64,000 nucleotides of DNA, from positions 3,658,001 to 3,722,000 of the forward strand of contig NC_070571.1 of assembly GCF_026914185.1 (NCBI RefSeq). The letters run 5' to 3'. Below, piece after piece: positions 43,179-53,882 of this stretch. The first letter of the stretch is position 1. Each line of letters begins with the position of its first letter. This DNA is from Puccinia triticina (taxonomy: Eukaryota > Basidiomycota > Pucciniomycetes > Pucciniales > Pucciniaceae). Under the pieces are notes generated by a model, which did no database searches, was not told the DNA's origin, and saw only the letters and a program-made list of their open reading frames with translations. The position numbers were made by a program, and so were the translations under genes.

Positions 43179-46100
43179 TTGGGCGCAGGACTCTGACAAA
43201 GAGAATGAAAAAGCCGCTGGTGGGAAAAAGAAGGACAAAACGACTGATAAGGATGGGTTTGATCATCCGTTGAAGTACTTTTACCCCCTTGGAGAAGGGC
43301 CAAAGCAGGTATGTTGCTTTGTGTCATTTAATTGACTTCATCCAATATTGATTGGCCTTTGAATTTTTATAATCCCACGTAGAATATGGACTCTGATGCT
43401 TATGCCTGTCAATGGTGTCCCAACGAATTCAAAGTATCGGGTTGGTCTACTTACAATCTCAAGAGCCATCGAGATGGTGCGTATAACAAAGGTTTGATTC
43501 GCCCACGACCTGCCTGCCCTGGGCGTTCAAATGCCATCAAAGAAGGTGCAAAACTTCCCCCAACCGCCACCGAGATTGCTACAGACAAGTCAAAATCCGC
43601 TCCAGCTGGAGTAGGGAATTTAATTGCCTATACCTCCAAAGGACGATATGACAATACAATGTTGAATAAATTAATTGTCATATGGATCGTTCAACAATTG
43701 CTTCCTTGGTTGCAAATCAAAGATTTCCTCTTACATGTCTGCTTCGATTACGCTCTCTACAATACTCAGGTATTCTCCCGTGTCTGGGCTGCTTCACAAG
43801 CTCATCAACTATACTTGGAACAACGCTCGCAGGTGCTCAAAGCAATTAAGGTACTGCATTCTGTTTTGATTACAAACCAAAGCGCTGGCTCATTTCATGA
43901 AATCTGTTTGCAGGCGTCGAACTCACGCTTGTCAATTGTATCCGATGTGTGGACCACAAAGGGAAGCCACAAGGCTTTTGTTGGAATGACCTGCTGCTAC
44001 ATCAATGAAAATTGGCAATATGTATGTTATCACCTCGCAATTAAGTACGTATCGTGGCATCATAATGGGAAGTATCTTGCTTCCCCCTTTGCCAATGTTC
44101 TAGTCAAGCACGGTCTACATCACCAGATAAGCCATATTTTGTCTTTTATATTTTGTATTACTCAAACGACATTCTTATCTCAAATATTTCTTTACATTCT
44201 AGCGCAGACAACTGACTCCGGAAGTAACAACTTCACAATGGCGACCGGCGTTGCATCAATTTTTCGTGCTGTTGACTCAACCGACTGGGATGTTCAAAAA
44301 AATCATCACCGGCGTATCTGCCATGTGATTGCTCTCATACTTGGCGCGGGTTTGAAGGCACTCAATTTGTCAAAAGAAATCATTCGGCCTAAGAAGACTG
44401 ATAAATATTTCCCTAGCCTTGACTTGATCGCTGAGGAAGACAATGATGAAATTACTATTGTCAAAGAATCAAACAATGAAGTTGTAGTTGAAGTAGACGA
44501 TGATCTCTCTGAAGACGAGGAAATCAATCCCAAAGATGCGGAAAAGGAATCGCCGGAACCTGGCTGGGAGTGGGAAAAAGACATTGATGATGTTGTGCAG
44601 TGTGATGAATCAGGGATTGCGTTCACACTAAAGAAAGTAAGTCACTTCAATCTGCCTTTCCCACTTCTGCAATACACAAAAGCAACACTGAATTTCCCAA
44701 ACTCTTAGATTGACTACATCTGTCGTAGAATTTCATGGTCGCCGCAAAAGCAAGCGGAGTGCAAGTTATGGGCATTGAAGTTGGGCTTCAAAGGCCGTGG
44801 TCTCATCGAAGGATACGGTATCCGATGGAATGTCGTGTACTACAGTCAACAGCAAGCTTATGAGGGCAGGAGGGTCAGCCTCAATCTACCTAATTAATCC
44901 TGTTGTTCTGCCCCAACAAAGCTGATAACTCAATGCGAGTAAAATCAAAACAGGTCATTAAGCAGCTTCTCAACAATGATTTGGAAAAGTTCATGGGCAA
45001 ACCTGCAAATTCTCACTTTTTCAAATTGTAAGATCTGAAACCGCAGGATTGGGAGGATGTCCACAAATTGAACACCATCTTAAGGGTACGTCTCTACTTA
45101 CAAACTTAACCACCAAGATTTTTTGAGTCAAACACATTTGTTTATCCCACAGGACTTCCTAGAGCTCACAAAAAGAATGGAAGGGGATGGGCCCAAATTG
45201 CCAATGGTCCTATACGAATACATTCGAATTTCGGACAGCCTGGAAAAAAAGAAGGCTTCTGCTTACTTGACCGTTCTTGAGCCGATGTTTGATCCAATGA
45301 TCAAGGTGACAAATAAGTATCTAAACGTGGCATTAGCATGCGACACAGTTATAATGGCGACTTTTCTTCATCCAGCATGGCGGATGATGCTATTTTCAAA
45401 ACAATTCAAAAATCACCTCACTAGGATCACTCGACTGATTCAACTTAAGTTTGATGCTCAAGAGAAGCTTCTCCAAACGCTCAAAACCGATTTCGCTCAG
45501 CAAAATGTAGCACCCAAGACCAATGCAAGTCCGATTGACTCTGAATCCGAGGAGGATGAATTCAACTACTACCCCACCAATTCCAATTCGGTCAATGTCA
45601 ATACCAAACTCGAGCATTACAATAATGGGGACTTCCCAATGGATAAAAAGGCCTGTGTTTTGAGCTGGTGGAAAGTGAGTTTAACCACTTCAATTTAACT
45701 TTTCTGATGTGACTTTCTTCTGATTTGGCGGTATTTTCTAGTTACATTCGAAGGACTTCCCAGTGCTGGGATCGCTGGCTCGGGATTACCTTGCCTGCCC
45801 AGCCAGCTCGGCAAGTGTTGAGCGCACATTCTCGGCAGCTGCAACAATCTGCGCTTTGGGTAGGTCTGGCCTTGCAATACAGACAATTGAGCGATGCATA
45901 AGCAGCCACATGTGGCTGCGCAACGGAGTCCAGCTAGGCGGTGAATTTGCAGCCTGTCAAGAAGTTATCAATGCTGCTGAACAGAATGTTAAATTTTATA
46001 AGTATAGAAACGCATCTGTTAAAAAGTGCAACACTTCTAGAAAATTATGATAATGTTTTGATTTCTCATTATCTGGGTGCTCTTATATCTTGTTTAATCT

Positions 46101-46398
46101 TTCTCTACTTGTGGTTTTTGAGTTCTTTAGCTGTTTCCTTTCTTCCCCCCTGCTCGTAAAAAATAGCGCGCTATTCTGCGCTAAAGCCGCGCTAATATAG
46201 CGCGCTACGCGCTATTTCAGCTAAAACGTAGCACGCTTGCGCTACCAGTCCGCTATTATAGTGCGCTAATCTTTTCAAAATTTATCCCTAGAAGCCAAGT
46301 AGTGATAGCGGTAGCGCATTTGCGCTTCCAAAAAGCGTAGCATAGCGCTGTCCAATCCTGCTATGCTACGCTACCAGTAGCATAGCACTTTCACCATT

Positions 46399-47425
46399 GA
46401 TCCTGCATGTTCTGGGTTTCTTTAAGTTCAGCGGACTTCCATTGCTCGTGCTCATCACATCGCATAGCTTGAAAGTGATTGCTGGGTTTGACGGTGAGCG
46501 TGCTGTAGTTCACCGCAGAACGTTGAGGGTGGTTCATGATGTTGGAGGAGTCAACGGCGCTAGTGATGTGAGTCTGGTGAGGCCCAAGGCAAAGAATGAG
46601 TTGTTGCCGCGGTGGTTCCGCCTCCGAGTCGTCATCGATGTCCATTTGATCATCATCATCAATTTCCCCTGGCTCTGTCAAATTTTCCGGAAGGGAGGGA
46701 CGTTCCGTCCGATCCTCCTCATCACTGCTGTAAGTCATGAGAGGGAGAGGGGCGACGCCTGAGAAGTCTGGGAGACGCTCTTTGGGATGCATGTCGGCAC
46801 TAGGTTTCAAAGCCGAGAGAGATGGGAAGATTGACTCATCAAAGTATGCATTCCTTGTTTCAACAATCTTCTTGTCCTCTAGCCGCACAACCTTATAGGC
46901 TGAGTAATTGTTGGCATAGCCAAGGAGAACACCTTCCCATGCAATGGGATCAAACTTGGCCGTGCAAAGTTGATTGGGTTTGATGACCCAGGTTTTGCAG
47001 CCAAATGGCTGAAAGAATGCCATGTTGGGGGGTTTGCCATAGAGGTTTTCAAGCGGGCTGATCTTGCTTTTGCCTAAGGAGGGAAGACAGTTGGTGTTAG
47101 CCATGGCAGTGAGAACGGCTTCACCCCACCATTCTTTGGCAAGGCCAGATTGAACCAACATGCAGCGAGACATGTTGATGATTGTTTTGTTTGCTTGCTC
47201 AGCAATACCGTTGTGTTGAGGGGTGTAAGGAGGTGATACATTGTGTTGAATAACATCGTGGCGAAGAATATACGAGAGTTCCCAATTACAAAATTCCCCC
47301 CCACCATCTGTGACAAATTTCTTAATTAGATGGCCGGTTTGTTGTTCAAAGAAGCATTTGAAGTCAGTGATTGCCAATGTTGCATCCGACTTCCGTTTGA
47401 GGAGAGTGACACTAATGTAACCCGT
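46399..47425 (-). pseudogene. Copia A polyprotein: integrase C-terminal half
   Basis: The minus strand reads VTLLKRKSDATLAITDFKCF, LIKKFVTDGGGEFCNWEL (second catalytic Asp), YTPQHNGIAEQANKTI (catalytic Glu region), the GKPPNMAFFQPFGCKTWVI landmark, then a Pro/Asp-rich linker (LPENLTEPGEIDDDD). It is open from 47377 to the hAT target duplication. Upstream it is cut by the solo LTR at 47426-48312. Confidence 0.85.
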
Positions 47426-48312
47426 TGTGGTAAGACTAATCCACTTACAAACACATCAAAAATAGGGAAGAATTAAGATAATAATATATTATAAAGTACA
47501 AACAAAACCATTATAGTACAAAACATACTACAACCAACATCTTACACATATTTCTCAATTATATTATCACCCAGAAAACCAGTACTAGTCTATTTAATTA
47601 CATAATCAAATACATAGTAGAATCCTAGTTTCACATACAAATCACACACATTACATAGTACAAATCTATTCTAGGACAGAAGGGGACACTGCTGAAAGAT
47701 TCCATTATCACATGTTAGAAAATCTACTCTTAGATCATGTTTTCACCCCAAAGAGGAACAAGCCAAGTGATCACAACTCAAAGTAGAATACTATTTCACA
47801 AATATCATGTACAGCATCCCAAAGTAGTATACTATTTCACACTTGTAAAATCCACTCTCAGACTAGATTATTTACTATATAAGGAGGCCTCTTCTGCCCC
47901 TTCTTGTTCCCTTTTTTCCCCATGCCAGCATAAATAGTAATATTAAGAAATTACTTCCGCTTCCATCACCCATCTAAATAGTAAGATCATAATAGTAGTA
48001 ATTATAATATAAATTGAAATCATAAATTGAGAACTTGATAATATAACAAATATAAATTGACCCTTCTAAAAAGTCACTTACGTCAAACTATAACATCTCT
48101 CATCCCACGCACAAGATTCCTGGTTCTTAGGGTCTGAAGCAGTCTAGATTAAGAATAATTCTTCTGATTTAGCCACACTAAATTCTTAGTGTAAATTTCT
48201 CCCAGAGTTTATTATAGGAAGGCAGCCCTTCAAGCACCTTTAGCCTAAACTAACCTAGTTTTTGCTATATTCCCTTCCAAGCTCAGATCACGCCTTGCGT
48301 AGAAGTTCCACA
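47426..48312. mobile_element. Solo LTR inserted in Copia A integrase
   Basis: 887 bp, AT-rich, starts TGTGGTAAGACTAATCC and ends GAAGTTCCACA (TG...CA with short inverted ends TGTGG/CCACA), flanked by CCGT (47422-47425 and 48313-48316). It carries a minus-strand TATATAGTAAA near 47875. The integrase frame runs into it from both sides (LVDQHT before, GYISVTLLKR after). Confidence 0.7.
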
Positions 48313-48889
48313 CCGTATGCTGGTCAACTAGCGTGAGAAAGTATCTGGATCTGGCATTCGTGGCAGGAGAGATAGGTCCAACGAGGTCTCCGTGAACAAC
48401 TTCCAAAGGGTGCAAGGTTTTATTGAAATGACTTTTGAAAGGAGAACGGCAGGACTTTCCTTTCATGCAAGTGTTGCATGCTGAGTCGTTGACAATGCTT
48501 TTGTCGGAAACAGCCTCCCTGATTCTGGCGATACTAGCATGACCAAGTCTGGAGTGCCAGGTTTTGAAGGCAGTCGTTTCTCCAGAGTGCATCTTGGTGA
48601 TTAGCGCAGATGTAGCAAGGGGAACTGGGCCTATGCTGTCTTTCAACTCTAGGATGTCGTTGCGAAGAACGCAATCAAAGGTGATAGAGCCATCAATTGT
48701 GACCGTGCAGAGATCCTTTTCTCTGGAGATGTTGACGGAAGCGCGAAGAAATTGACCCAAGGAAAGGAGATTGCGAGTCAAACCGGGGACGTAAAGGCAT
48801 TCATCAAGGATCATGATTCTTCCCCTGGAGCCGACTAAGCTGGCCGTACCGATTCTAGTAGCTGTTAGATCTATTGAGTTTTTACCGGT
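48313..48889 (-). pseudogene. Copia A polyprotein: integrase N-terminal part
   Basis: The minus strand reads KNSIDLTATRIGTASL, LDECLYVPGLTRNLLSLGQF, the H-H-C-C finger (TWHSRLGHASIARI ... ACNTCMKGKSCRSPF) and EVVHGDLVGPIS with the first catalytic Asp, up to the solo LTR. The upstream half (IPISTG) lies across the Gypsy element at 57.12 kb. Confidence 0.85.
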
Positions 48890-49691
48890 ATGGCGCTTCT
48901 ACCTGTGCGCGGTAGACAGCGGTTTGAGGGGATGTTGCTAAAGCTGCCCTCTTGCGGCGGTCCGGATCTTATGAGCGCAGAGAAATCGAAATAAAGACTT
49001 GATAGCGATGGGGGGGGGATTTTTATGTGAGAAGGAACGAGGGAGTTGGATTACCCTCGGCGAGTGTGGTTGATAAGCTCCGGGAATGTTCTCTTAATAA
49101 GGTCAGGAAGTACTTTGTCGAGTTCAAAGGCTCGGGAATGAATTAACTCAGAAGTCTGGGGAAGGATCTTCACGATCCGGATCAGTAAGCTCTCAGAAGT
49201 GATGATATCCTTTTCGTCGGGAGCCGAATACCATGCGGATCCTTCCTCCAAGTTTGGCTGAACTTGGATTCCAGACCCGCGACAGGCTGCGCGACAGGCC
49301 CTCGTGCCCGCCGCGCGCATACAACTTATGATAAAATGAGAGAGGGAAGGAAACAAGAAAACAAAACAACAAAACCAGGCACTAGATAAAACCAACCCTC
49401 CACCTACACTCCCCTCCAACGCGCGCAAGAATAAAAAAAAAAAAAAAGAAACAAAACAAGATAACAGCGCACACAAACATAAGACAAAAGAAAACGGAAA
49501 AGAAGAAAGGGTGAAATAAGTGGAAAAAGGAAACAGTAAGATAACATGAAGAAGGCCAACAAAATAAAGAAACCACGACCGGTATCCGCCGCCTTGATCC
49601 TGAAACGCGGAAGCTTGAGGATCCAGATCTTGAGAGGGCTTGATGTCCTGAATTCAGCCCCATGAGTGCCTCCACCAATTTGATCACCACA
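48890..49691 (-). repeat. 3' LTR of Gypsy element
   Basis: 802 bp; the minus sense starts TGTGGTGATCAAATTGG and ends GCGCCAT. It contains A-rich tracts near 49430-49520. Open frames within it are low-complexity and shared with the other LTR. Confidence 0.85.
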
Positions 49692-49865
49692 TCCGCCCAC
49701 CATTTGCAGACTGTCCCTAGTCTGCTCCTCCCGTCGCGCCTTCCTGTTGGAGAATGGATGAAGAAAAAAAAAATTTCCCGCGCGGCTCACATGTGTGGCG
49801 AATGTAATGTTTCGAAACAACGGTAGCAAATACCCTAAGGTGCATACACATGGGAGGACTTACTT

Positions 49866-52800
49866 CTATTCTCCAGTGCCCCCACGGGAATGATATCTCT
49901 TCACCTGATCAGCAGCAAAGCGCCTCTTAAGTTCCGTCCCATCCAGCTCCGACAACACGTAAGACCCGCCTCCCACTTGCTTGACAATGCGGAATGGACC
50001 GTTCCATTTGTGCGCAAACAGTTGACCCCACTGGGTCTCGAGAGCTCGGTTGTATGCTAAGACCATGTCGCCAGGACACAGCGGTTCTCGGATCCGGTCG
50101 GCGCGTTTCTCGTCCCAGTAGCGGACCGCGTCGCCGCGGGCCTCCATCAATTTCCTGTACGCAACCCCGCGAGATTCCTCGCTGCGCTCCAGTTGCCTAG
50201 ACCGCGCCACTATCAGATCCTCCGTTGTTCGCACTGAATCCCAATTGACGCCCAGGTACGATTCTATCTCTAGGTCCAGGGGCAGGGCCGCGCGCTGACC
50301 GAACACCAGCTCGTAGGGGGAGTAGCCTGTAGTTCGCTTAGTTGAGATTTGGTCCGCGAACAGCACCAGAGGGAGGAATTTACGGCAATTCTTGCCGCTT
50401 TCGCCGGCCAGCTTAACCAAAGCCGCTTTCAAAGGCCCGTGTCCCCTTTTGACCATACCCTGCCCCTCGGGGTAGTATGGGGTGGACACTCGATGCTGTC
50501 CTGGAAGTCCTTTCAACATTTCCGCGAGAGCGCCGCCAAACTCGGAACCTCTATTGGTGGAATAAGATTGAGCGAGGCCGTACTGCATTGTCCAATTCTC
50601 CTGCAAGAACGCAGCTACCGCTTCAGATGTCAGGTTGTTGAGGATCTTTGCTTCTACCCAACCAGAGAAATCATCTCTAGCTACGATGAGGTACTTAGCT
50701 CCGCTGGATTTGAGGTGAACCGCGTCCATCGCGACTCGCCCAAAAACAGTGGCCTCTCCGGTAGGATACCGCAACTCTTGAGGCCGGCGGAGGTCGCGTC
50801 TTTGACAAGCATCGCAGCTTTGACACCATCGAGTGACGGCCTGTTTCAGCGAGGGCCACCAAAATCGCTCAGAGGCGCGACGGTAAGTCTCGGCCACGCC
50901 TCGGTGACCCAAGTCCTCATGCAGCTGTTGAAGAATCAATTCCTGCTTGGCAGGAATGGTGACAACGACGCGCGGTAGAGGGGTTCCGCGCTTCATGAGT
51001 CTCCCCGCCTGCAAAAAGAAATCGGAGGATCTACGCTTCAGTGCCCGAAAATCCTTCGAATCCATGTCTTCCGGCCTCTCCAATGTCTCCAGGAACCTTT
51101 CCATTGCGCGCCAATAACCTTCCTGGTAGCCTGAATATTTGTTTTGCTGCGCTGAGAAAACATGGACTGGTCGGATATGAGGGGCTTCTTCATCAAAATC
51201 AGAAGGAGGATCGGATTCATCGTCGCCTTGGGGCCTTCGAGACAGGCCATCCGGCATAGTGAAAGATTTGCCGGGGCAATGTACAATGTCAAAAGAGAAT
51301 AAATGAATAAATGAGACCCAACGTGTCATGGGTGCATTCGGTAAACTCGGGGCATTAATCATCTGTATCAGCGACTGCGCGTCGACCTGCAACTTGAAGT
51401 GCTGTCCCCACAGGACCATCTGAAGCTTCTTCAAGACTCGCGCCACGCCACACAACTCCAGCTTTGATTGTGAGTACCGATATTCGACGTCTGAGAACAA
51501 AAGAGATTCCTAAAGCGCGGGGCGGTCGAATCCATTAACGTCCGCCTGAGTAAGAACAGCCCCTGCCGCGTGGAAACTCGAGTCCACCGCAAGCTTGATT
51601 TTTCCCGCATCCGGACTTTAATCAATCTTGACCAGCACAATATCTTCACCCACGACCCGCTTGAGCTCCTGAAACGCCTTCTCACACTCGTCAGTCCATT
51701 CCCAGTCAGAATCCTTGCGGGTCAGTCGACGAAGGGGCAAGCAGATCTGAGACAGCGCTGGGATAAAAATCCGGACATATACCACAACGCCCAAGAAGCC
51801 GCGTACTTCCGTTGCGCTAGTTGGAGTCGGCCACAAGATGATCTTGTTGACCTTGGCGGGTGCCATCCTCCGGCCTTCCTTACACACTACGTGTCCAACA
51901 ATCTCGAGAGCCGGCACGCAAGCCGCGAGTTTGGAAGCAGAAACCGTTAATCCTGACTCCTCTATCCTAAAGAGTATGCGCTCTAAGGTCTCCACATACT
52001 CCCAGATGAACCTACGGATCTCGGAATGCCAGGGCAGCAGCTCGTTGTCGTAATCAGACTTAGGGCCCTTGATGCCGCCGTCGTCGATAAAGATGCCGGC
52101 GTGATCCGGTATTTCATCCTGGAGTATCCAGACCATTTGAGCTTGATACACGGCTACCGAATTGGTAGCCCCTTGAGGCAATCGCGTAAGCTGGAACCGT
52201 CCCAAAGGCGTGTCGAAGGTGGTAAGCAGCCGAGAAATTGGGTGAAGAGCGCGCTCATCGTAGCCGCCCATGATATCTCCCAAACCGTAACAAGCCCGCC
52301 CTGAGAATGACTCCACGAACTCCTCGGTAGCTGGCGGAACTCCTGTGTCCCAAATGGTCACTTTATTGAGCGGCTGAAGGTCGTGAACAATGCGCAACTT
52401 GCTGTTTCCCTTAAGTACACAGAACACGGGGCTTGAGTAACTTGACGTAGACTGCTCGTACAATCCATTACGAACCCGCTCCCGGATCAGTCTTGAGTAT
52501 TCATCCATCTTGGCAGCGGGGATAGGAATTTTCCGCTTCTGCCACGGTTCGTGTTCCACGACAGGGATTATATACGGCATTCCGTAAGATTCCTTCAGTA
52601 GTCCTCGCTCATCTTCGGTGAAAGTTATTGCCAGATTCCGTTTGGCTAGCACATTCTTGATCAGGGCTAATTCCGCCGGATAAAGCCAACCTGGTGGTCC
52701 GAAATTGACTACGCCTAGCCGTTCCTCTGTAACCCTTCCCTTTGGCACGAATGGTCCCGCTAGAGATCGAGGCAAACCGCAGTAGGGGTCCCGCAAAAGC

Positions 52801-53882
52801 GGAGGCCGACGGAGAGGGGGATTCAATTCTTGAGGCATAGGCTTGTTAACCGGTTTGATCTTCTTCAATACCGGCTTGTATTTTGCCGCAAACATCAGAT
52901 ATTCACCGCTGCGCCACGATTCCGCCAAAGCCACCTGCGCCTTATGCCCGAGTCCAGCTTCCACAAGGAGAGAGGTCCGATGCTCCGACAGGTCTTCGAA
53001 CGCCGCCTTATCTGAGAAAGACAATCCAACAGCGGGTTGTTCTTCGCTCACGTATATGGCACGGGGCAGGGTTTTCGAAAACAACAGAGCATCACGCCTT
53101 GGAGGTGCATATTGGTGGGAACTTACTTTTACCCCAAATGCCCTCCACGATGGCCCAAAAAATACCTTTCCTCCTTCGCCGCTTACTTGATGTGAACACA
53201 GTTTAAGCTTGTTGCGGAGCACCGCACCATACTCCCTACAGGGTGAAAGAAGTTTATGCTCATTGCGGAGCGGTACTAGTTTAGGCTCGTTGCGGAGTAG
53301 CACGAGTTTAGACTCATCGTGGAGCTTATGAAGTTTATTCTCATTAAGGAGACGGTCTTGTAAAGCTTCCTGAAACGAGACCTGGGAGATCGCGAAGGGT
53401 TCTTGCAAATTGGCTGAGTCCTCTTTGAAGTGACGCGAGGATACTTTCTTCTCTTCAGGTCGAGTTAAATCCGTCGACAGCGGTTTCTGAGATCTGAAAA
53501 CAGAGGCGGACGAATAGGGACGGCTCACGAGAGTGGCACGAGGCAGGGTTTCGACAAAGGTAGTAGATACCCTGGAGGTGCATAAACTGGGAGGACTTAC
53601 TTCTAGTTCTGTCTGCCTCCGCTGGGTTCCAGCTTCCTCCTCACTCGGGCCTCTTCTGATGTACATGTTGGGTTGAAAACTGAGTTGAAATTGAGCAGAA
53701 ATATTCTTTTTGACGGTTTTGATTATCTTGAGATGTTTTTTGGATTTAATGTTTTGCTGATCGGAAAAAAGAAAAGAACTTGGGAAAACGGGCCGTTGAT
53801 CCTCTGGGTTTTGAGTTGATTCGACGGCGAGAGTGCGAGGATCTAGATTAAAACCGCCGTGCACCAAATCAACTAAAGTCAT
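49866..53882 (-). pseudogene. Gypsy pol (RT, RNase H, integrase), two stops
   Basis: ATG at 53882 overlaps the gag stop in ATGA. The N-terminal 300 residues are a linker with a short repeated LRNE-KLVP/LRNEHKLL motif. RT core: IVHDLQPLNKVTI, LTRLPQGATNSVAVYQAQM, GIFIDDGGIKGP (Asp pair intact). RNase H: KLAVDSSFHAAGAVLTQADV and RYSQSKLELCGV, interrupted by TAA 51620-51618 and TAG 51512-51510. Integrase: zinc finger LHEDLGHRGVAETYRRA ... WCQSCDACQRRD, then MDAVHLKSS with the first Asp. The second landmark reads STNRGSEFGG (Asn for Asp) and the third reads EGQGMVKRGHGPLK (Lys where Glu is expected). Both substitutions need one G-to-A change. The C-terminus AHKWNGPFRIVKQVG...YVLSELDG is the usual Gypsy tail. 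Not functional as written. Confidence 0.85.

Larger units (their letters stand above)
42008..46050 (+). pseudogene. hAT-family transposase with BED finger, multi-exon, damaged
   Basis: Cut-and-paste transposase. Inferred exons: 42008-42313, 42402 to about 42475, about 43188-43308, 43383-43850, 43914-44126, 44208-44636, 44709-44873, 44954-45085, 45153-45673, 45742-46050. The BED-type finger (YACQWCPNEFK ... NLKSH) lies near 43400-43475. The RNase H-like core contains SIVSDVWTTKG (first Asp), TTDSGSNNFTMATGV (second Asp), an acidic insert (44420-44560), and the C-terminal hAT dimerisation segment YLACPASSASVERTFSAA with the catalytic Glu. Defects: the donor of the intron at 44127 is ATAAGC instead of GTAAGC (the intron is 81 nt, so retention keeps the frame) and TAA at 45029-45031 breaks exon 8. 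A repeat-rich insert (about 42473-43178) lies between exons 2 and 3. Confidence 0.8.
41516..46398 (+). mobile_element. hAT-like DNA transposon inserted in Copia A
   Basis: The ends are CAACGGTGAAAGTGCTACGC (left) and, reverse-complemented, CAATGGTGAAAGTGCTATGC (right), flanked by the 7-bp duplication ATCCTGC (41509-41515 and 46399-46405). Both 250-350 bp subterminal regions are packed with TAGCGC/GCTATGCTA motifs in both orientations. The interior encodes a hAT-family transposase on the plus strand. The Copia A frame resumes on either side (…NMQDQ before, DHRVWVEIPR after), proving the insertion. Confidence 0.85.

Noticed and set aside
49051..49829. Open frames inside the Gypsy LTRs (also 56492-57144)
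   Set aside because: Phe/Leu/Cys-rich low-complexity translation of A/T tracts, shared by both LTRs, with no domain.
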